The notes under the pieces were generated by a model, which saw only the letters and a list, made by a program, of their open reading frames with translations, had not been told where the DNA came from and ran no database searches. The translations under genes and the position numbers were made by a program. A DNA stretch of 64,000 bases from Toxoplasma gondii ME49 (Eukaryota; Apicomplexa; Conoidasida; Eucoccidiorida; Sarcocystidae). This document shows, piece after piece, positions 25,519 through 37,324 of the stretch. Position 1 is the first letter of the stretch. Every line of letters begins with the position of its first letter. The DNA lies in assembly GCF_000006565.2 (NCBI RefSeq), contig NC_031477.1, positions 3,566,043-3,630,042 of the forward strand. The letters run 5' to 3'.

Positions 25519-26129
25519 TCGGCGACAAGTGGCGACGAAGGAGAGTCAGAGCAGAGGAGAGACGAGAGGAAGGGGGAAGGGAAGAAGTGAAGGAAAGGGA
25601 GGAGGCAAAGGCGAGAGAACGAAGACCAGAAGACGAAGAAGAGAAGAGAAAGAGAAGGAGGTAGAGAGAAGAAAAAGGGGGAGACTGCTCGAGAAAGGAG
25701 ACGCAAAACTGCTGACGAGAAACACAGGCGAGAGAGAAGGACAAACGAGGAAGAACAAGACAAGACGAAAACGGAAAAAACGAGAACAGAGAGGAGAGAA
25801 GACGGACGCGCGTTGCTGAGAAGTCTTAGCTCGGCTTCTACGTTTGGAAAGAAAACAGATAGAAGAAAACAAACGAGTCGTTTCTGAGGAAAACGTGTTT
25901 ACGGCTGTCTGTTTGATCTCCGTCGTCTCGAGAGTCGCTGTCCGCAAACTGCATGCAAGAAAGTGAGCTGCCGCTGCTCTCGAGTGTCTCGATGGAGTTC
26001 TCCTTCATTCCCTTCTTGTATCTTCTCCCTCAACTTTCCTGTCAAAACAGGAACGACGCGAGGACTCAAAGAAGAGTTCGACCTGAAAATCTGCGCACTC
26101 CACGCAGCCAGCGTCGACGGCGGATGTGC

Positions 26130-26143
26130 GGTGTATGTACAGC
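26130..26143. repeat. Half copy of the dispersed palindrome (GGTGTATGTACAGC)
   Basis: This 14-mer is identical to the core of the 32-bp minisatellite unit 1 kb away, so it may mark the ancestral single copy. Confidence 0.6.
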
Positions 26144-27200
26144 TGCCTCAAAAGACAGAAAACGCGCGCTTAAGGTTGCTTTTGATCTGCATTCGTTAAT
26201 GACGGATGCTGGGTGTCTGTTGCACTCAACTGGATTGACTTCTCACAGGCGGGGCCTTCACGCTCGAGAAGGACTTTCTTAGCGTCTACACGCTAGCTCC
26301 TTTTTTCGCTTCCTTCGACAGAAACGCCACCCTTGTAGCCCTTCACTAAAACGTTGCATTGCTGGTATTTTCAATAAGAAGCAGCGGGCATTCATTAGAT
26401 ATCAATTTACGTTTGTCGAGCTGTATTCATCACAAGAACCGAAACGAAGCTCGCCGACTGCATGCCCTGAAAAGAGAGAAACTGGAAAAAGCGCCTCCTT
26501 CGCAACCCCCGAGAAGACAAGAGATTGCCGGAGAGCCCAGCTGCTCTTCCCCAACAGGATGAAATACTTCAAGCGAACATGCAAATCAACAAGATGTACA
26601 GCAGTCTCCCATTTGCCCTGTCTCTAGCAGTAAGGTCAATACAAAGAACCGAGTAGATTCGGCTAATAGACACACACATATCCGGATCCTAGGGACGATA
26701 CCGGCGCGTAATAAACGCTGTTTCTCTCGCTGGTACACACGGCAAATCATCAAAAGTTGCAATTCGTCATGCTCCTCGATTGCTTCTTCTAAGAAGAACA
26801 TGGCGGTGCAGAGTCGAGTTCTGAGGTGCCTGCGCTTCTTCGCATCTCCGATCGCCCATGTACTCCAGAGCGAAAAAGAAGGAAAGAGAGACAGGCAGAG
26901 AAGGCGACAGGTGCAGAGAAGGAAAGAAGGGAGAGGAAGACAAAAAGAGGAAGAGAGCAATGAGAACTACAAAAAGGGTCTAAAAAAACTGTGAGATACC
27001 AGGGAGAGAAGGCTTCTCAAAGGACTTGATGACAGCTCCGGGCTAGTAGAATAGCTGACAGATGCACTCCGGATAATACTGAAGGAAACACCGACTTCTA
27101 GAAAACGTGAGTGAGATGTGCCACCCCAACTCGGTAGAGACCGACGGGCGCTTTGAACTCTTCATGTTTTGCCGTCGGTGTGTGTACAGCCGTCACACTT

Positions 27201-27769
27201 CTGTCCGGCGTATGTACAGCTCGTTTATGCTTCTGTCCGGTGTATGTACAGCTCGTTTATGCTTCTGTCCGGTGTATGTACAGCTCGTTTATGCTTCTGT
27301 CCGGTGTATGTACAGCTCGTTTATGCTTCTGTCCGGTGTATGTACAGCTCGTTTATGCTTCTGTCCGGTGTATGTACAGCTCGTTTATGCTTCTGTCCGG
27401 TGTATGTACAGCTCGTTTATGCTTCTGTCCGGTGTATGTACAGCTTGTTTATGCTTCTGTCCGGTGTATGTACAGCTCGTTTATGCTTCTGTCCGGTGTA
27501 TGTACAGCTCGTTTATGCTTCTGTCCGGTGTATGTACAGCTCGTTTATGCTTCTGTCCGGTGTATGTACAGCTCGTTTATGCTTCTGTCCGGTGTATGTA
27601 CAGCTCGTTTATGCTTCTGTCCGGTGTATGTACAGCTTGTTTATGCTTCTGTCCGGTGTATGTACAGCTCGTTTATGCTTCTGTCCGGTGTATGTACAGC
27701 TCTTTTATGCTTCTGTCTGGTGTAGGTGCAGCCCTCATGCATCTGTCGGGTGTATGTACAGCTGTTAGT
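27201..27769. repeat. 32-bp tandem minisatellite, 16 near-identical copies
   Basis: Units begin every 32 bases from 27201 to 27681. Each runs from CTGTCCGGTGTATGTACAG to a CTCGTTTATGCTT tail, followed by two degenerate copies at about 27713 and 27743. The copies beginning at 27425 and 27617 share a C-to-T change (CAGCTTG) and are exactly six units (192 bp) apart, indicating block duplication. The unit length is not a multiple of three and contains no stop, so all three plus frames stay open through the array. That is a by-product of the repeat, not evidence of a protein. Confidence 0.95.
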
Positions 27770-27983
27770 GTGAGAGAAAGAAGAGTCGGCATGCACTCAA
27801 GAGAACTCGCGATTTTCTCTTCGTGTCTATGTTGCGTCTTTCGTGTCACCCCACGCGCTGCTCTTCTCAGAGAGAGGGAACGCAAACTGTCACAAAGAAA
27901 ATCTCACGAGTAAAAGACTAAACAGATAAACAAGGTGAACGAAGGCTTGTGCCTCGTCGAGGCACTCCTCGCCTGCATGCACT

Positions 27984-28135
27984 TTAATGGTGTCCAGCGG
28001 CTTCCTCGTGGAAGTGGGGCTGCTGTTGCAACGCTGGAGAAGTGTGCACCTGAAAAGAAAAAAAAGCAATCAATATGCTCACATTTGCGTCGTTATCCCA
28101 ACACAGGTATTCATCTGCTTGACTCCATACGCAAA

Positions 28136-28166
<31 letters not shown>

Positions 28167-29458
28167 TACATACTTGAGACCCTACTCATACATGTTGTCC
28201 ATGCATGAAAGAGGAAGGATTTCACTGGGTATCTGGAGCTTTTCGCTGTTCTCAAACGAGAAGACGAGATGATTCACTTCCATACTCATCCGAGATCGCT
28301 CTCTTCGCTAGCCTCTGCATCTTTTTTCTGTACATTGTGCACGTCTACACGGTTACTTTTCTCATGCCCAAGATTTGTTGTATGTTCCCCTCCACCTATC
28401 TCCCACTACCTCCACGTATCTCTACCTCTGCATCTATCTGCGTCGAAGTATACGCACCGAGTCGTCAACCCACTCCCTTTGACTGTCTCTGTACATTGAC
28501 TTAGCTACGTAAATACACATGCACAAACACACATGAATCTACCGCTCTGTATCCATATATATATATATATATATATGTATCTATATACAAACATACCTAT
28601 ATCTATGTATGTATCGTTATGTATCGATGTATAGATCTCCGGGCCTCTCTACCAGCACTCGTGGGTATTCGGTAGCATGTCTTTTGCTCTGTGTCTTGAC
28701 ATAGAGTGTTCCCTTGTGTTGTTTTCTTACCTCAAGCGTCCCCGGAGTCGAGACTCTGTTGAACTGTCTGAAGACGAAGGGGAACTGTATGCCTTCGTAT
28801 TTATTCACCAGGTACTGCTCTCTGAGTTTGAAGAGAAAATCTTTCATTTCGTTCAGAGTAAACGGGTGGTCGAGCCCCCGGTAGCAGTAGCGCGCCTCGT
28901 ACGTCATCAAGGAAATTTTCAGGCCCGGACGCTTTCCGGGGTTATGGAACGCCGAGAGAATGCGGAACTTTGCTGAAAAAAACGAAACGAAACGCCCAAG
29001 CTCGTCGAAAACAAAAAACACCGCATGTCAACACAAATGCCACACTTATTCACACAAACGCATAACATGCATATATATATATATATATATACATATACGA
29101 AATATATATATATATACATACATACATACATAAGCATATATGCATATTTATATGCATGCAGTTTATCAACAAATACACGTGCACACGACCCAATATATAT
29201 ATATATATATATGTTGAAGGTAGAGCACAGACGCAACTGAATAAATTTAGAATAAAGCTCTGCGTTTTCTACAAATCGCAACTTCCGAGTCATCGGGAAA
29301 AGAGTTCTTCGTATTCCCCCTGTCCTTCAAATACGCATGGCTGCTGTGGATGTACTCGCAGACCAACAGAGGCTGGCCACGTAAACACGTATGTGTAGAC
29401 ACAAGTATACATAGGATTCGAAGATGCATATACATACATATACATACATATATATACA

Positions 29459-29498
<40 letters not shown>

Positions 29499-31302
29499 CA
29501 TACAAAAATACAGTCCATGCGATGTACATGCAGACATAAAAATGCATAAAACGTCGCGTAAGAACGATGCCTAAACTCTTGAGTGTGGCCCAAGAAGGCG
29601 CGTGCATGCAGCGCTTGCGTATCAAACGCGTGGAACGCGGACGAGAGTCTCAGAGGCATCAACATGGAGAAGCACGACGGGGAAGAGGATGGTTTTTCCG
29701 TTCATTTCGAGGAATTTGAAAAAGAACAACTTCGCACGTTTGCCTTTTTTGATGGTGTTTACAATTGGACGAAACGAGTGTAGATATTTTTATTTTTACC
29801 GGAGTTCCAGTGGAATGAAAACTGATCAGCAAAAACTCATCAAAGACAACAGTGGAAACCCCAGACATCCGCTCAACGGCAAAAACACGGAAGAAGCAGA
29901 AGAGAGCAAGGAGACAGAACGAGGGAAGTCAGGAAGAGGAGGGAGAGGAAGACAACGATCAAGACGCGGAGAAGAACAAGGAGCACGAACGAGAAGAGGA
30001 GACGGATAAAGGTGGAGAGAAGCAGGAGCAAAGAGAGAAACAGAGGGAGAGAAGAAGGAACGAAATACGGAGGAAAACGCGAGGAGAAACGACTTACGGG
30101 AGTTCAGCCAGTAGCGATCGAGCCTCTCCTTTGGGGGTGGGTCTGCAACGAAGAACACAGAAAAATGCAGCAACCGGTGAAGAGAAGCATCTGGACGCAC
30201 CCCCACCCGCCTCAAGGCATGCGTTGGAAGAGAAAAAAGTTTCTGCCCTCTCGTGTCCTCGTTTCAAAGTTGCATCAGCTCGTCGAATCTCGCTCTTCCT
30301 CCAACGTTTTTTTAAGGGACCTTCTTGCGACTTCTGGAAAGGTTCTCCTGCTTTCTCCTTCGTTGCATGCATTTCTTGGCCGCAGATCATGCAGACCTCT
30401 CCAGCAATCTCTTCAGGAGGCTTCGTCTCTCTCGCCTCTTGCTCCCCCAACATGAGTATGTGCATGCATGAACGTAGGCGCAGGAGCCGCGCGAAAGCGC
30501 ATCCATTTTCTTCCCTCACGCCGGTACATCCACTCATATGTACACAGGCACACCACAATACAGATACGCATACATATATGCATACATACATGCATGCATA
30601 AATGCACAAATACATGAAACATCGCGTAGACGTTTGTCCTTTGATTCCACTTGGCCCTGAACTCGTGTTCTTATTGCCCGCGGAAAGCTTTGCTTTTCTA
30701 CGCTTTGCATGCCTTCCGGAGTCGGCCTGTGTTCCGAAGGGAGGAGAGAAGCGTTCGGCGTCTAGGAGTTGTGCGGTCTCTCGCCTGTGTGTATTCTCGA
30801 AGGCAAGCACTCTCCCTCTGACCTCTTCTTCGCCCCCCTCTCTGTACGTCGTTCTTTCTTCTTCCGCCGCTCTTCTCTCTGTCTCTTTCTTCTTCTTCGT
30901 GTCATCCCCGTTCTTGTCTTTGCGCCTCCTCTCCCTCGAGTTTCGTTGGCTGCATGCACGCCTACCGAAGACGCGACTCCACCAGATGAAGAAGGCGAAG
31001 GCGGCGGCGGAGGTCCAGGCGTTCCCGAAGAAGAAGAAGCTTCGATTGGCGAACTGCGCCTCCCAGAACTGCTTCCACACCGGCTGTCGGAGGAAGTTGG
31101 GGGGCTCGACCACCCAGAGAGGCTGGAGAATCTCCTTCATCGGCACATTCCTCTCCAGCGTCTTTGCAGCTTCCGCCGCCGGCGCCGCCGCGTTCAGACG
31201 CGGACGAGAGAGACGCAGAAGCGACAGGAAACGAGAAGAATTCGCGACCGGCGAGGCCAGGCGACAGCCAGCGGTGGCCGCGAAGGCCGGGGAGAGCCCC
31301 AT
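27984..31302 (-). CDS. Mitochondrial single-pass protein, probably ATP-synthase-associated, 229 aa
   Basis: Exons: 31302-30966, 30142-30098, 28972-28731 and 28049-27984 (690 nt, phases agree). Residues 1-45 form a typical mitochondrial presequence: many R, S, A and L and no acidic residue before position 44. Residues 60-82 hold an aromatic patch (LWVVEPPNFLRQPVWKQFW). Residues 88-108 are one hydrophobic span (SFFFFGNAWTSAAAFAFFIWW). The remaining 120 residues are soluble, with SRVFDPPPKERLDRYW, YEARYCYRGLDHPFTLNEM and FLFKLREQYLVNKYEG, ending in a His-rich tail (EEAAGHH). From memory, the gene beside MIF in T. gondii encodes one of the coccidian-specific ATP-synthase subunits; the sequence agrees with an inner-membrane protein but does not prove it. 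It has a strong start context (accATGg). It diverges from MIF across 1.5 kb, and AGAGACG lies at 31472-31478. Its second intron carries several (TA)n runs. Confidence 0.82.
28138..28577. repeat. (TA)n microsatellites in the third intron of the mitochondrial-protein gene
   Basis: Two TA runs, at about 28138-28166 and 28556-28577, are separated by ordinary sequence. Confidence 0.8.
29063..29512. repeat. (TA)n/(TACA)n microsatellites in the second intron of the mitochondrial-protein gene
   Basis: TA/CATA runs lie at 29063-29150, 29191-29212 and 29425-29512. Confidence 0.8.
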
Positions 31303-32831
31303 GGTGCGAGGGACGCGGAGAAGAAGAAGGCGAGGACAGAGGGGGAGATTTTACGAAGAGACAGAGAGCGAGGGGGAGACTACGAAGAAGGAACGGAGAC
31401 AGAGAGAAGCCTCGAGGAGGAGGAAGAACGGCAGAGGTGGACGAAGCAACACACAGAAGGCGGGAGAAGAAAGAGACGGTCGACCGGCGGGGCGAGAGGA
31501 GAGAGAGGCAGCGCGCAGGGCGTCCTCTCTCAGGAAGACGGAGGAGAAAACACCGAAGCGAGGCAGGAGGAACGCGACCTCGTCCTTCTTTCCACCGGAC
31601 TGCCTTCCACTCCGAAAGAAGAAAAGAAAATGTGAAGAAAGCGAGGAAAACGGGTCACCTGAAACGATGCATGCCCTGTGCTCTCGCGTGGATTCTCTCA
31701 CCGGACGACTTTCGTCTCGCGCCGTGGCGCCAACGTTCACACGCACACTGGAGGAAGAAGTTTTTTCAGGCACCCAGGAGACACCCTTCTTCCTTCTCGC
31801 TTTTCTAGCTTCTTCTGCACCTGCGACACAAGTCCTTCGCCTTCTGCTTCCTTTTGGTCTCGCGTTTTCTACAGTTTTTCGCGCCCCTGTCTGGCGAGAG
31901 TAACCTCACATATAGGGCGTCTGGTTTTGTGCCTCTCCGAAACGGCCTCTCTGTCTCCGTACCTTTGCGCTCCTCCGCTGATAGAACGCATGCGCTGTTG
32001 CCGCTCGGAGCTTTTTCCGTCGGTGGCTGGTTTGGTTGTTGAGACACAACTCCTCGCAACTCTCTACAGAAGCGGAAGAAAAAGCCGAAGAAAAGACGAA
32101 GAATTGAGATCCTGAAGCGTTCTGGATCTCTGTCTTTCTCTGTTTCCTCTTTACACGTCGCCACTTGTCCCCAATTCAACAAGAAGGCCTTCGGATTACC
32201 TGTCCGGAGCGGTGTGCGAGTTACGCTGTCCACGGTCACTCCTGCGTCGCCGCAAATCTTCCCTATTTCTTGGTTCTTTCTCTTTAAAGGTCTCTCCTCC
32301 GCTCGAAAAGCTCGTCTTCCTGGTGACCAGCAGAGAGCGACCGTCTGCGTCGAACGGACGCCCGAGACAGCTTCTCTCGGAGTCGCGCCAGACGCAGAAG
32401 ATTCTGGCAGACTCGACCTCCCGCCTGTTGAGGCGCGCGTTTTCCGCGGGGGGGGGGGGGGGTCGCATTTGCGGCTCTTTCGATCGACACTAGAGTCTGG
32501 AGACACACAGACGCGAAGTCTAGCGTTTAGCAGCGCGTTTTTGAGGCTGAAACAGAGGGAAAAGCGCGCTTGCGTCGAGACAAGCTGGCGCCGTGAACCT
32601 CACAGTCGCCGCCTTCTCGTTTGAGCGAAGAAACCGCGAACGCGAGACGACTGAAATCCCGCGCTTTCTGCACAGACGGAGGCGCGCGCGCGCGAGTTGC
32701 GTCTCCGCCACCGGTGCACTCAGGAGTCCTCCGGAGAAAATTCACTTGGTGTCTTCACCCCTTTGCGTTCCGGGTCGCTCTGACTTTTTTTGTCTCTTTC
32801 TCTTCGCACACCTTTCAAGTTCCCCCACAAA
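31303..32831. promoter_or_regulatory. Divergent intergenic region between mitochondrial-protein gene and MIF
   Basis: Strand composition flips inside this 1.5 kb. From 31303 to about 31560 the plus strand is purine-rich, so the minus transcript would be CT-rich. From about 31770 to 32310 the plus strand is CT-rich. This suggests two leaders leaving a common promoter zone near 31.6-31.75 kb, where TGCATGC sits at about 31668. A run of 15 G occurs at 32448-32462. No coding gene is supported. Confidence 0.5.
32448..32462 (+). repeat. G15 homopolymer upstream of MIF
   Basis: Fifteen consecutive G lie about 370 bases before the MIF start, in the probable 5' leader or promoter. A similar run of 11 G lies at 16321-16331 in proteasome intron 1. 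Confidence 0.9.
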
Positions 32832-34674
32832 ATGCCCAAGTGCATGATCTTTTGCCCCGTCGCGGCGACGCCGGCGCAGCAGGACGCCCTCTTGAAGGAC
32901 GCCGAAAAAGGTGAGAGCAAATGATGTTTCCAAAAGAATGCTCCGATATACAATGCAGAGAAAACTCGAGTTCCAACGGCGCCCTGGCGACGGACGGGTT
33001 TTTAGCGAGAAAAGCAACGAAGATGCCACCGTTTGACGATAGAACCCTCTCAGGGAAAAAATGCACACACCCATCCTGTCTCCTGGCTTGACATGCAATA
33101 TATACATACATATATATATATATATATATATTTATATATGTATTTATATATATAAATATATATGTTACACACATGTATGTTCATTGACAGAGAGGCCGAG
33201 AACACCACAGTCCCTTTTCGACTTTTTTCTTGACTTCTTTCTCTTGTTTTTTCTTCCCCCGCGTCCATTTTGTTCTGCCACCCTTGTGTGTACCTTTTTC
33301 CTGTCGCTTTTCTCGCTAAACATCCGTCCGTCGCAAGCGCGCTGTTCGAACTCGAGTTTTCTCTGCACTGTGTCTCGAAGCATGGTTGTCTTTCTCTTCT
33401 TCTCTCCCTCTCTGCAGTCCTCTCTCCTCCACCATTTCTTCATCGTCTATCAGTCTGTCATTTCTGTTTCTTGACGTTTCCACGACCCCGATTTCTGCGT
33501 TTCTCCTGTGCCAGTTTGCTTCACGCTCACGGATTTACTCGAATCTCTGTTCTGTCTAACTTCCCCGATCCCTCCTCCGTCTCTTTGGTATTTCTTGCTC
33601 TTCTTTCTTCCCCTGTCTCGTTGCTTCTTCTTTCTCCGTGCTTTCTCTGTGTCCCTGCTTCCTTCTTCGACTGCCAACTTCTTGACCGCAGCCTTTTTCC
33701 GTCGCTTCAGAGTTTGAGCGACGACGACGTCCTGTGGAGTGGACGCTCTCCATCTGTTTGCTGCTCTTCTTCAGCCGTCGCAGACGCTCTGGGGAAGCCT
33801 CTGAGCTACGTCATGGTGGGATACTCGCAGACCGGGCAGATGCGTTTCGGCGGGAGCAGCGACCCGTGTGCGTTCATTCGCGTTGCTTCCATTGGAGGCA
33901 TCACCAGTTCCACGAACTGCAAAATCGCCGCTGCTCTCTCCGCTGCATGCGAACGCCACCTGGGCGTCCCCAAGAACCGCATGTAGGCCGAACGGACCAG
34001 AGCGCCTCACACCGCGCTCAACGCTCGGAAAACAAAGAGGATTCAGGGTCGACTCACACTGTAGAGAGTAAAGCTTTGAGTAGACGATTCCACTCCGGTC
34101 GCGGAGATGCTTTTCCAGCTTCTGACTCTGGTTGAAGTCTGCCTCTCCCTTCTCTCTCTTCCGTGCGTCGCTGACTCTGTGGCGCATGTGGAGAGCGGGA
34201 GCGGCGAGCGCACAGCTGAGCAGAGGCGCAAAAGGCATGTTGCGAGCGAGTCGCGGAAGCAGAAGCGTACTGAGAGAAAAAAGGGAGATGGCAGTTAAAA
34301 GGCGGGAGAAGAAGAGTCCGTCGAAGAAAGACACAGGAGCAACAGAAACGACGTAAATCGAGAGAAAGCGAGTGTGCGCGTCTCTCTCTTTTGCGGGAGG
34401 GTGTGTTGGGCGCGCTGTAGAAGTTGGAATCAGATCGAGAAAAAAGCAGGTGAGGAGAAAGAGGAGAGAGCGAAAAGGCAGAGGGGAAGCAGAAAAAGAG
34501 AGACAAGTCCGCATGCAGTGAGGACGAGGAGGCGTTTGTGCATGCGCAACGGAGCCAGTCTGCTCCGAACAGGGCATTTGCGGTTTTGTTTTGCTTGCGT
34601 TTTCCTTCAGCTACACGACATTCACAAACAAGAGCCCCTCTGAGTGGGCCATGGGCGACCGAACTTTCGGCTGA
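32832..34674 (+). CDS. MIF: Macrophage migration inhibitory factor homologue, three exons, 116 aa
   Basis: Exons: 32832-32910, 33775-33982 and 34611-34674 (351 nt), with consensus splice sites and consistent phase. The product has the length of the MIF/tautomerase superfamily. Proline 2, the catalytic base once the first methionine is removed, is present, as is the conserved lysine near residue 33 (GKPLSYVMV). Family landmarks GSSDPCAFIRVASIGG and the C-terminal SEWAMGDRTFG follow. Human MIF has a CxxC redox motif near the middle; none is seen here, in line with reports that the Toxoplasma protein has tautomerase but not oxidoreductase activity. There is no signal peptide, as in all MIFs, which leave cells by a non-classical route. 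The parasite protein is known to act on host immune cells. The start context (acaaaATG) is the coccidian consensus. It is the only plus-strand gene in the window. Confidence 0.96.
33100..33170. repeat. (TA)n microsatellite in MIF intron 1
   Basis: About 70 bases of TATA/CATA repeats lie near the 5' end of the first intron. Confidence 0.85.
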
Positions 34675-37324
34675 GCTGAGAGCGCTCTGGACGTTTCATG
34701 CAGAGATCTGTCTTCGGATTTGTCGCGGAAAACGTCTCGGTTTGCGAACCGTGTCGAGTATGAACTGAGGGGTGCACCCAGAGACTTCATCCGCGGGCGC
34801 TGGTTACCGGAACTGAGTTGAAAAGGCGCTCTATACATACAGCTGGAACTGTCACAGACTCACGAGAGCACCGAGTCGAATACTGCCGCAGACTTCTTTC
34901 CATTTGTTGCATGGTATTATTTCAAGTTCTTTCTAAACGTCTGTGCTCCTTCCTCTCTGCGCTCGGGCATCACCCTTGTACAAGAAAAGAGATTTACGAA
35001 CCAAGGAGACTTATCTCCACCAGGTAGAGTACTTGCTGCTTCTCTCCTCTGTGCGTCTTTCGCACTCTTTTCCTGGCGTCCTGCTTCCGTCGTTCTCTCA
35101 CTCTTCTGCTCTTTCGCCGCTTCTTCTCGCTCTCTTCTCTCCCCTTCCTCCTTCTCGCGTTCTTTCTCCGTCTCTCTTCTTTATTCCTTTTTCTCGCTCG
35201 TCTCTCGATGCGGAAGAGACGCGCGAACGCCACCCGCGACGTCGCAGCTAAAAGTGGTGGATGGCCCGCGACACACACAGCCGGTTTTTCCACATAAAAA
35301 TTGGCCGCGTTACAAGCAGAAGAAAGCATGTTTCACACTGAGTTAGAGAAGCAGCAGCAGCGTAGAAACTTCGGATCGTGCATGCGACACCACCCTTTTT
35401 CGCGTTCTGCTGTATTTTGACGTTTTTGGTGATTGTGTAGCTGAGAGGATTTCGCCGATGTTTCTTTCCGGGGAGAAGTCAAAACTGAAACGGCAAGCCT
35501 TGCAAGGAAGAGCCAGGAGGGACAGGCCTCCACACTCTCCGTTTTCAGAGAAGCTGCCAAAGACGTTCTGAAGTAAATGGACGGTAGAGGAGGGCGTAGA
35601 GAGGGAGCAAATGATTTTGAGAAATCTACGAAGACCTGGAGAAAGCAAGAAAGATATACAGAGTTTCACAACGATCTACGAAGGCCTCGAGAGAGAGCTC
35701 AGGGAGACCCTGTGGGATCCGCACAGATCGACGGAAAAAGCCGTTTCTCAAAGAAAGTCCGCAAATGGCCTCGCGCCCAGCGTGGAGAGGCAACGTGTGT
35801 GGCGGCGAAGGCGAAACGGGAGTCTCCGAAAAACAGCCGCACCGGCGAGGTGTATGTACACCTGAGACGAACAGCGGATCGGCGAGCGGCGGAGACACCT
35901 CAGAAGCCTGGACCCAATACAGAGAAGAACGCTCTCTCTGGGAGGCGCGTCTCCGACGAACATTTCACATCGAACGAAAAAGCCACACATGCACATGGAT
36001 CGTCAAAATCAGGTTTTCACCAAGTTCTCAAACACACAACAGAACGTTGACTTTGAATTCCTTCTGCGTCCCTCTCGAGCCTCGCGCATGCTCGCGAGAT
36101 TTCTCTCGCGTGCGAAGACGCGTCTGCCGACCAAAGGCGCCTCTTCTTCTTTTCCCCATTCGTTCTCGTCTGCTTCCGCGTCGGGAGAAAAAGAGTCGAG
36201 TTCTTCGTTTCCTCGCGTTCCTTCCTCTCGGCTCTTCCTCGATTCCTTCGACTGATCCTCGACTGCCGCGAAACCTGTTCGCTTTCCGACCTCTGGACAC
36301 TCGCAGACACCGCGCTTCCTCTCCATCCTCGCGAACTTCTTCTCCGTTTTCTCTTCGCGTCTTCCTTCGCTCGAAGATTTCCTTTGCAGGCACAAAAGAA
36401 AGAGCACTCTCTCTCCCCGGTCGAACCGCCCCGGTCCACCACGTTCTTTTCAGAGACGACACACGAGAAAGACATGCGAGACACGAAAGAAAGTCGTCTT
36501 CGGCGGAAGCTCCTACAGAGCTGCAAGACGGCGGAGAAAGAAGAAAGAAGAAAAGACGTTTTCAAAGAAGTTCGACGTTATCCTCGTCGAATCGCGGCGG
36601 CGCCAGACGCGGAATCTGCACAGAAAACCGGACAGCGTGAACCCGAGTCGTTTCATTCGACAAGAGACGTCTCCTGCTCAGCAAAAAAAGGGAGAGGGTG
36701 AACGGACTTCCACGTCGACTAAAAACGGAACATCCGGTCTTTCTGGAATTCAAGAAAACATCCACTCTCTTCCTTCGCTTCCGTCTTCTCAAACCCGGCC
36801 GCCTCAAAACGCCTCTCTCCTCTCTGCAGGCCCCGACATACAAATGCATATATATATATATATATATAAATATATAAATATAAAAGTGATTGAACTAGGT
36901 TGTGTACTCTATATACGACCCTGTATTTCAAATAAAACATATATATATATATATATATATAATGAAGTAGACGGCATACTTCATATATGTACTGTAGCCT
37001 ATACAACATTATATATATATATATATAACCGGTTCTGTATCTCGTCGATCTCTCTCCACTTTCCTACCAAAGCACCACTCGATAACTGAAAAAGAATCGA
37101 TGCTCAGAGAGCAGAGAGAGGCAACCCTCGGATGCACCTGTGAAGAGGAAAACTGCGACTCCGCGAAGGCACCGTAACGAGAGACGCGGACACTACCCCA
37201 GTTTCAGTGCGGTATGTGTACACTGTGTGGGTGGGTGTGTACTAAATAAGCTGTGGAGTCGCCGAATATAAGCCGAATCCGCTGCCGTTAATGCTTGACG
37301 CACGGGACACCCGGAGTCGAGCGT
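34675..37324. other. Convergent intergenic region between MIF and SORTLR
   Basis: This is the 3' flank of both genes. A perfect copy of the dispersed palindrome lies at 35849-35862 and (TA)n runs lie at 36845-36886, 36938-36961 and 37009-37027. A 291-codon open frame (35765-36640, plus) has no family motif and runs through pyrimidine-rich simple sequence; I do not consider it a gene. Confidence 0.55.
35849..35862. repeat. Dispersed palindrome copy (GGTGTATGTACACC)
   Basis: A perfect family member in the convergent intergenic region. One more flanking base pair (A/T) extends the arms. Confidence 0.75.

Larger units (their letters stand above)
25519..27983. other. Intergenic between CABLES-like and mitochondrial-protein genes
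   Basis: From 25530 to about 25810 the plus strand is strongly purine-rich (minus strand CT-rich), fitting a 5' leader of the CABLES-like gene, with AGAGACG at 25558-25564. A TGCATGC promoter-type motif lies at about 25950. A partial palindrome (GGTGTATGTACAGC) lies at 26130. The minisatellite at 27201 lies near the right end. No gene is supported. Confidence 0.6.

Noticed and set aside
27201..27769. Possible CRISPR-like array
   Set aside because: Copies are directly adjacent with no spacers, and the host is a eukaryote.
27107..27913. Long open frames (190-268 codons) in all three plus frames over the minisatellite
   Set aside because: The 32-bp unit has no stop in any frame, so the frames are open by construction. 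The translations are register-shifted copies of the same repeat.
30602..31903. 433-codon plus-strand open frame over the mitochondrial-protein gene
   Set aside because: It is the antisense shadow of the minus-strand exon at 30966-31302 and its GA-rich leader.
35765..36640. 291-codon plus-strand open frame
   Set aside because: It is Arg/Ser/Pro-rich through simple pyrimidine sequence, has no domain, and lies in the 3' flanks of two convergent genes.
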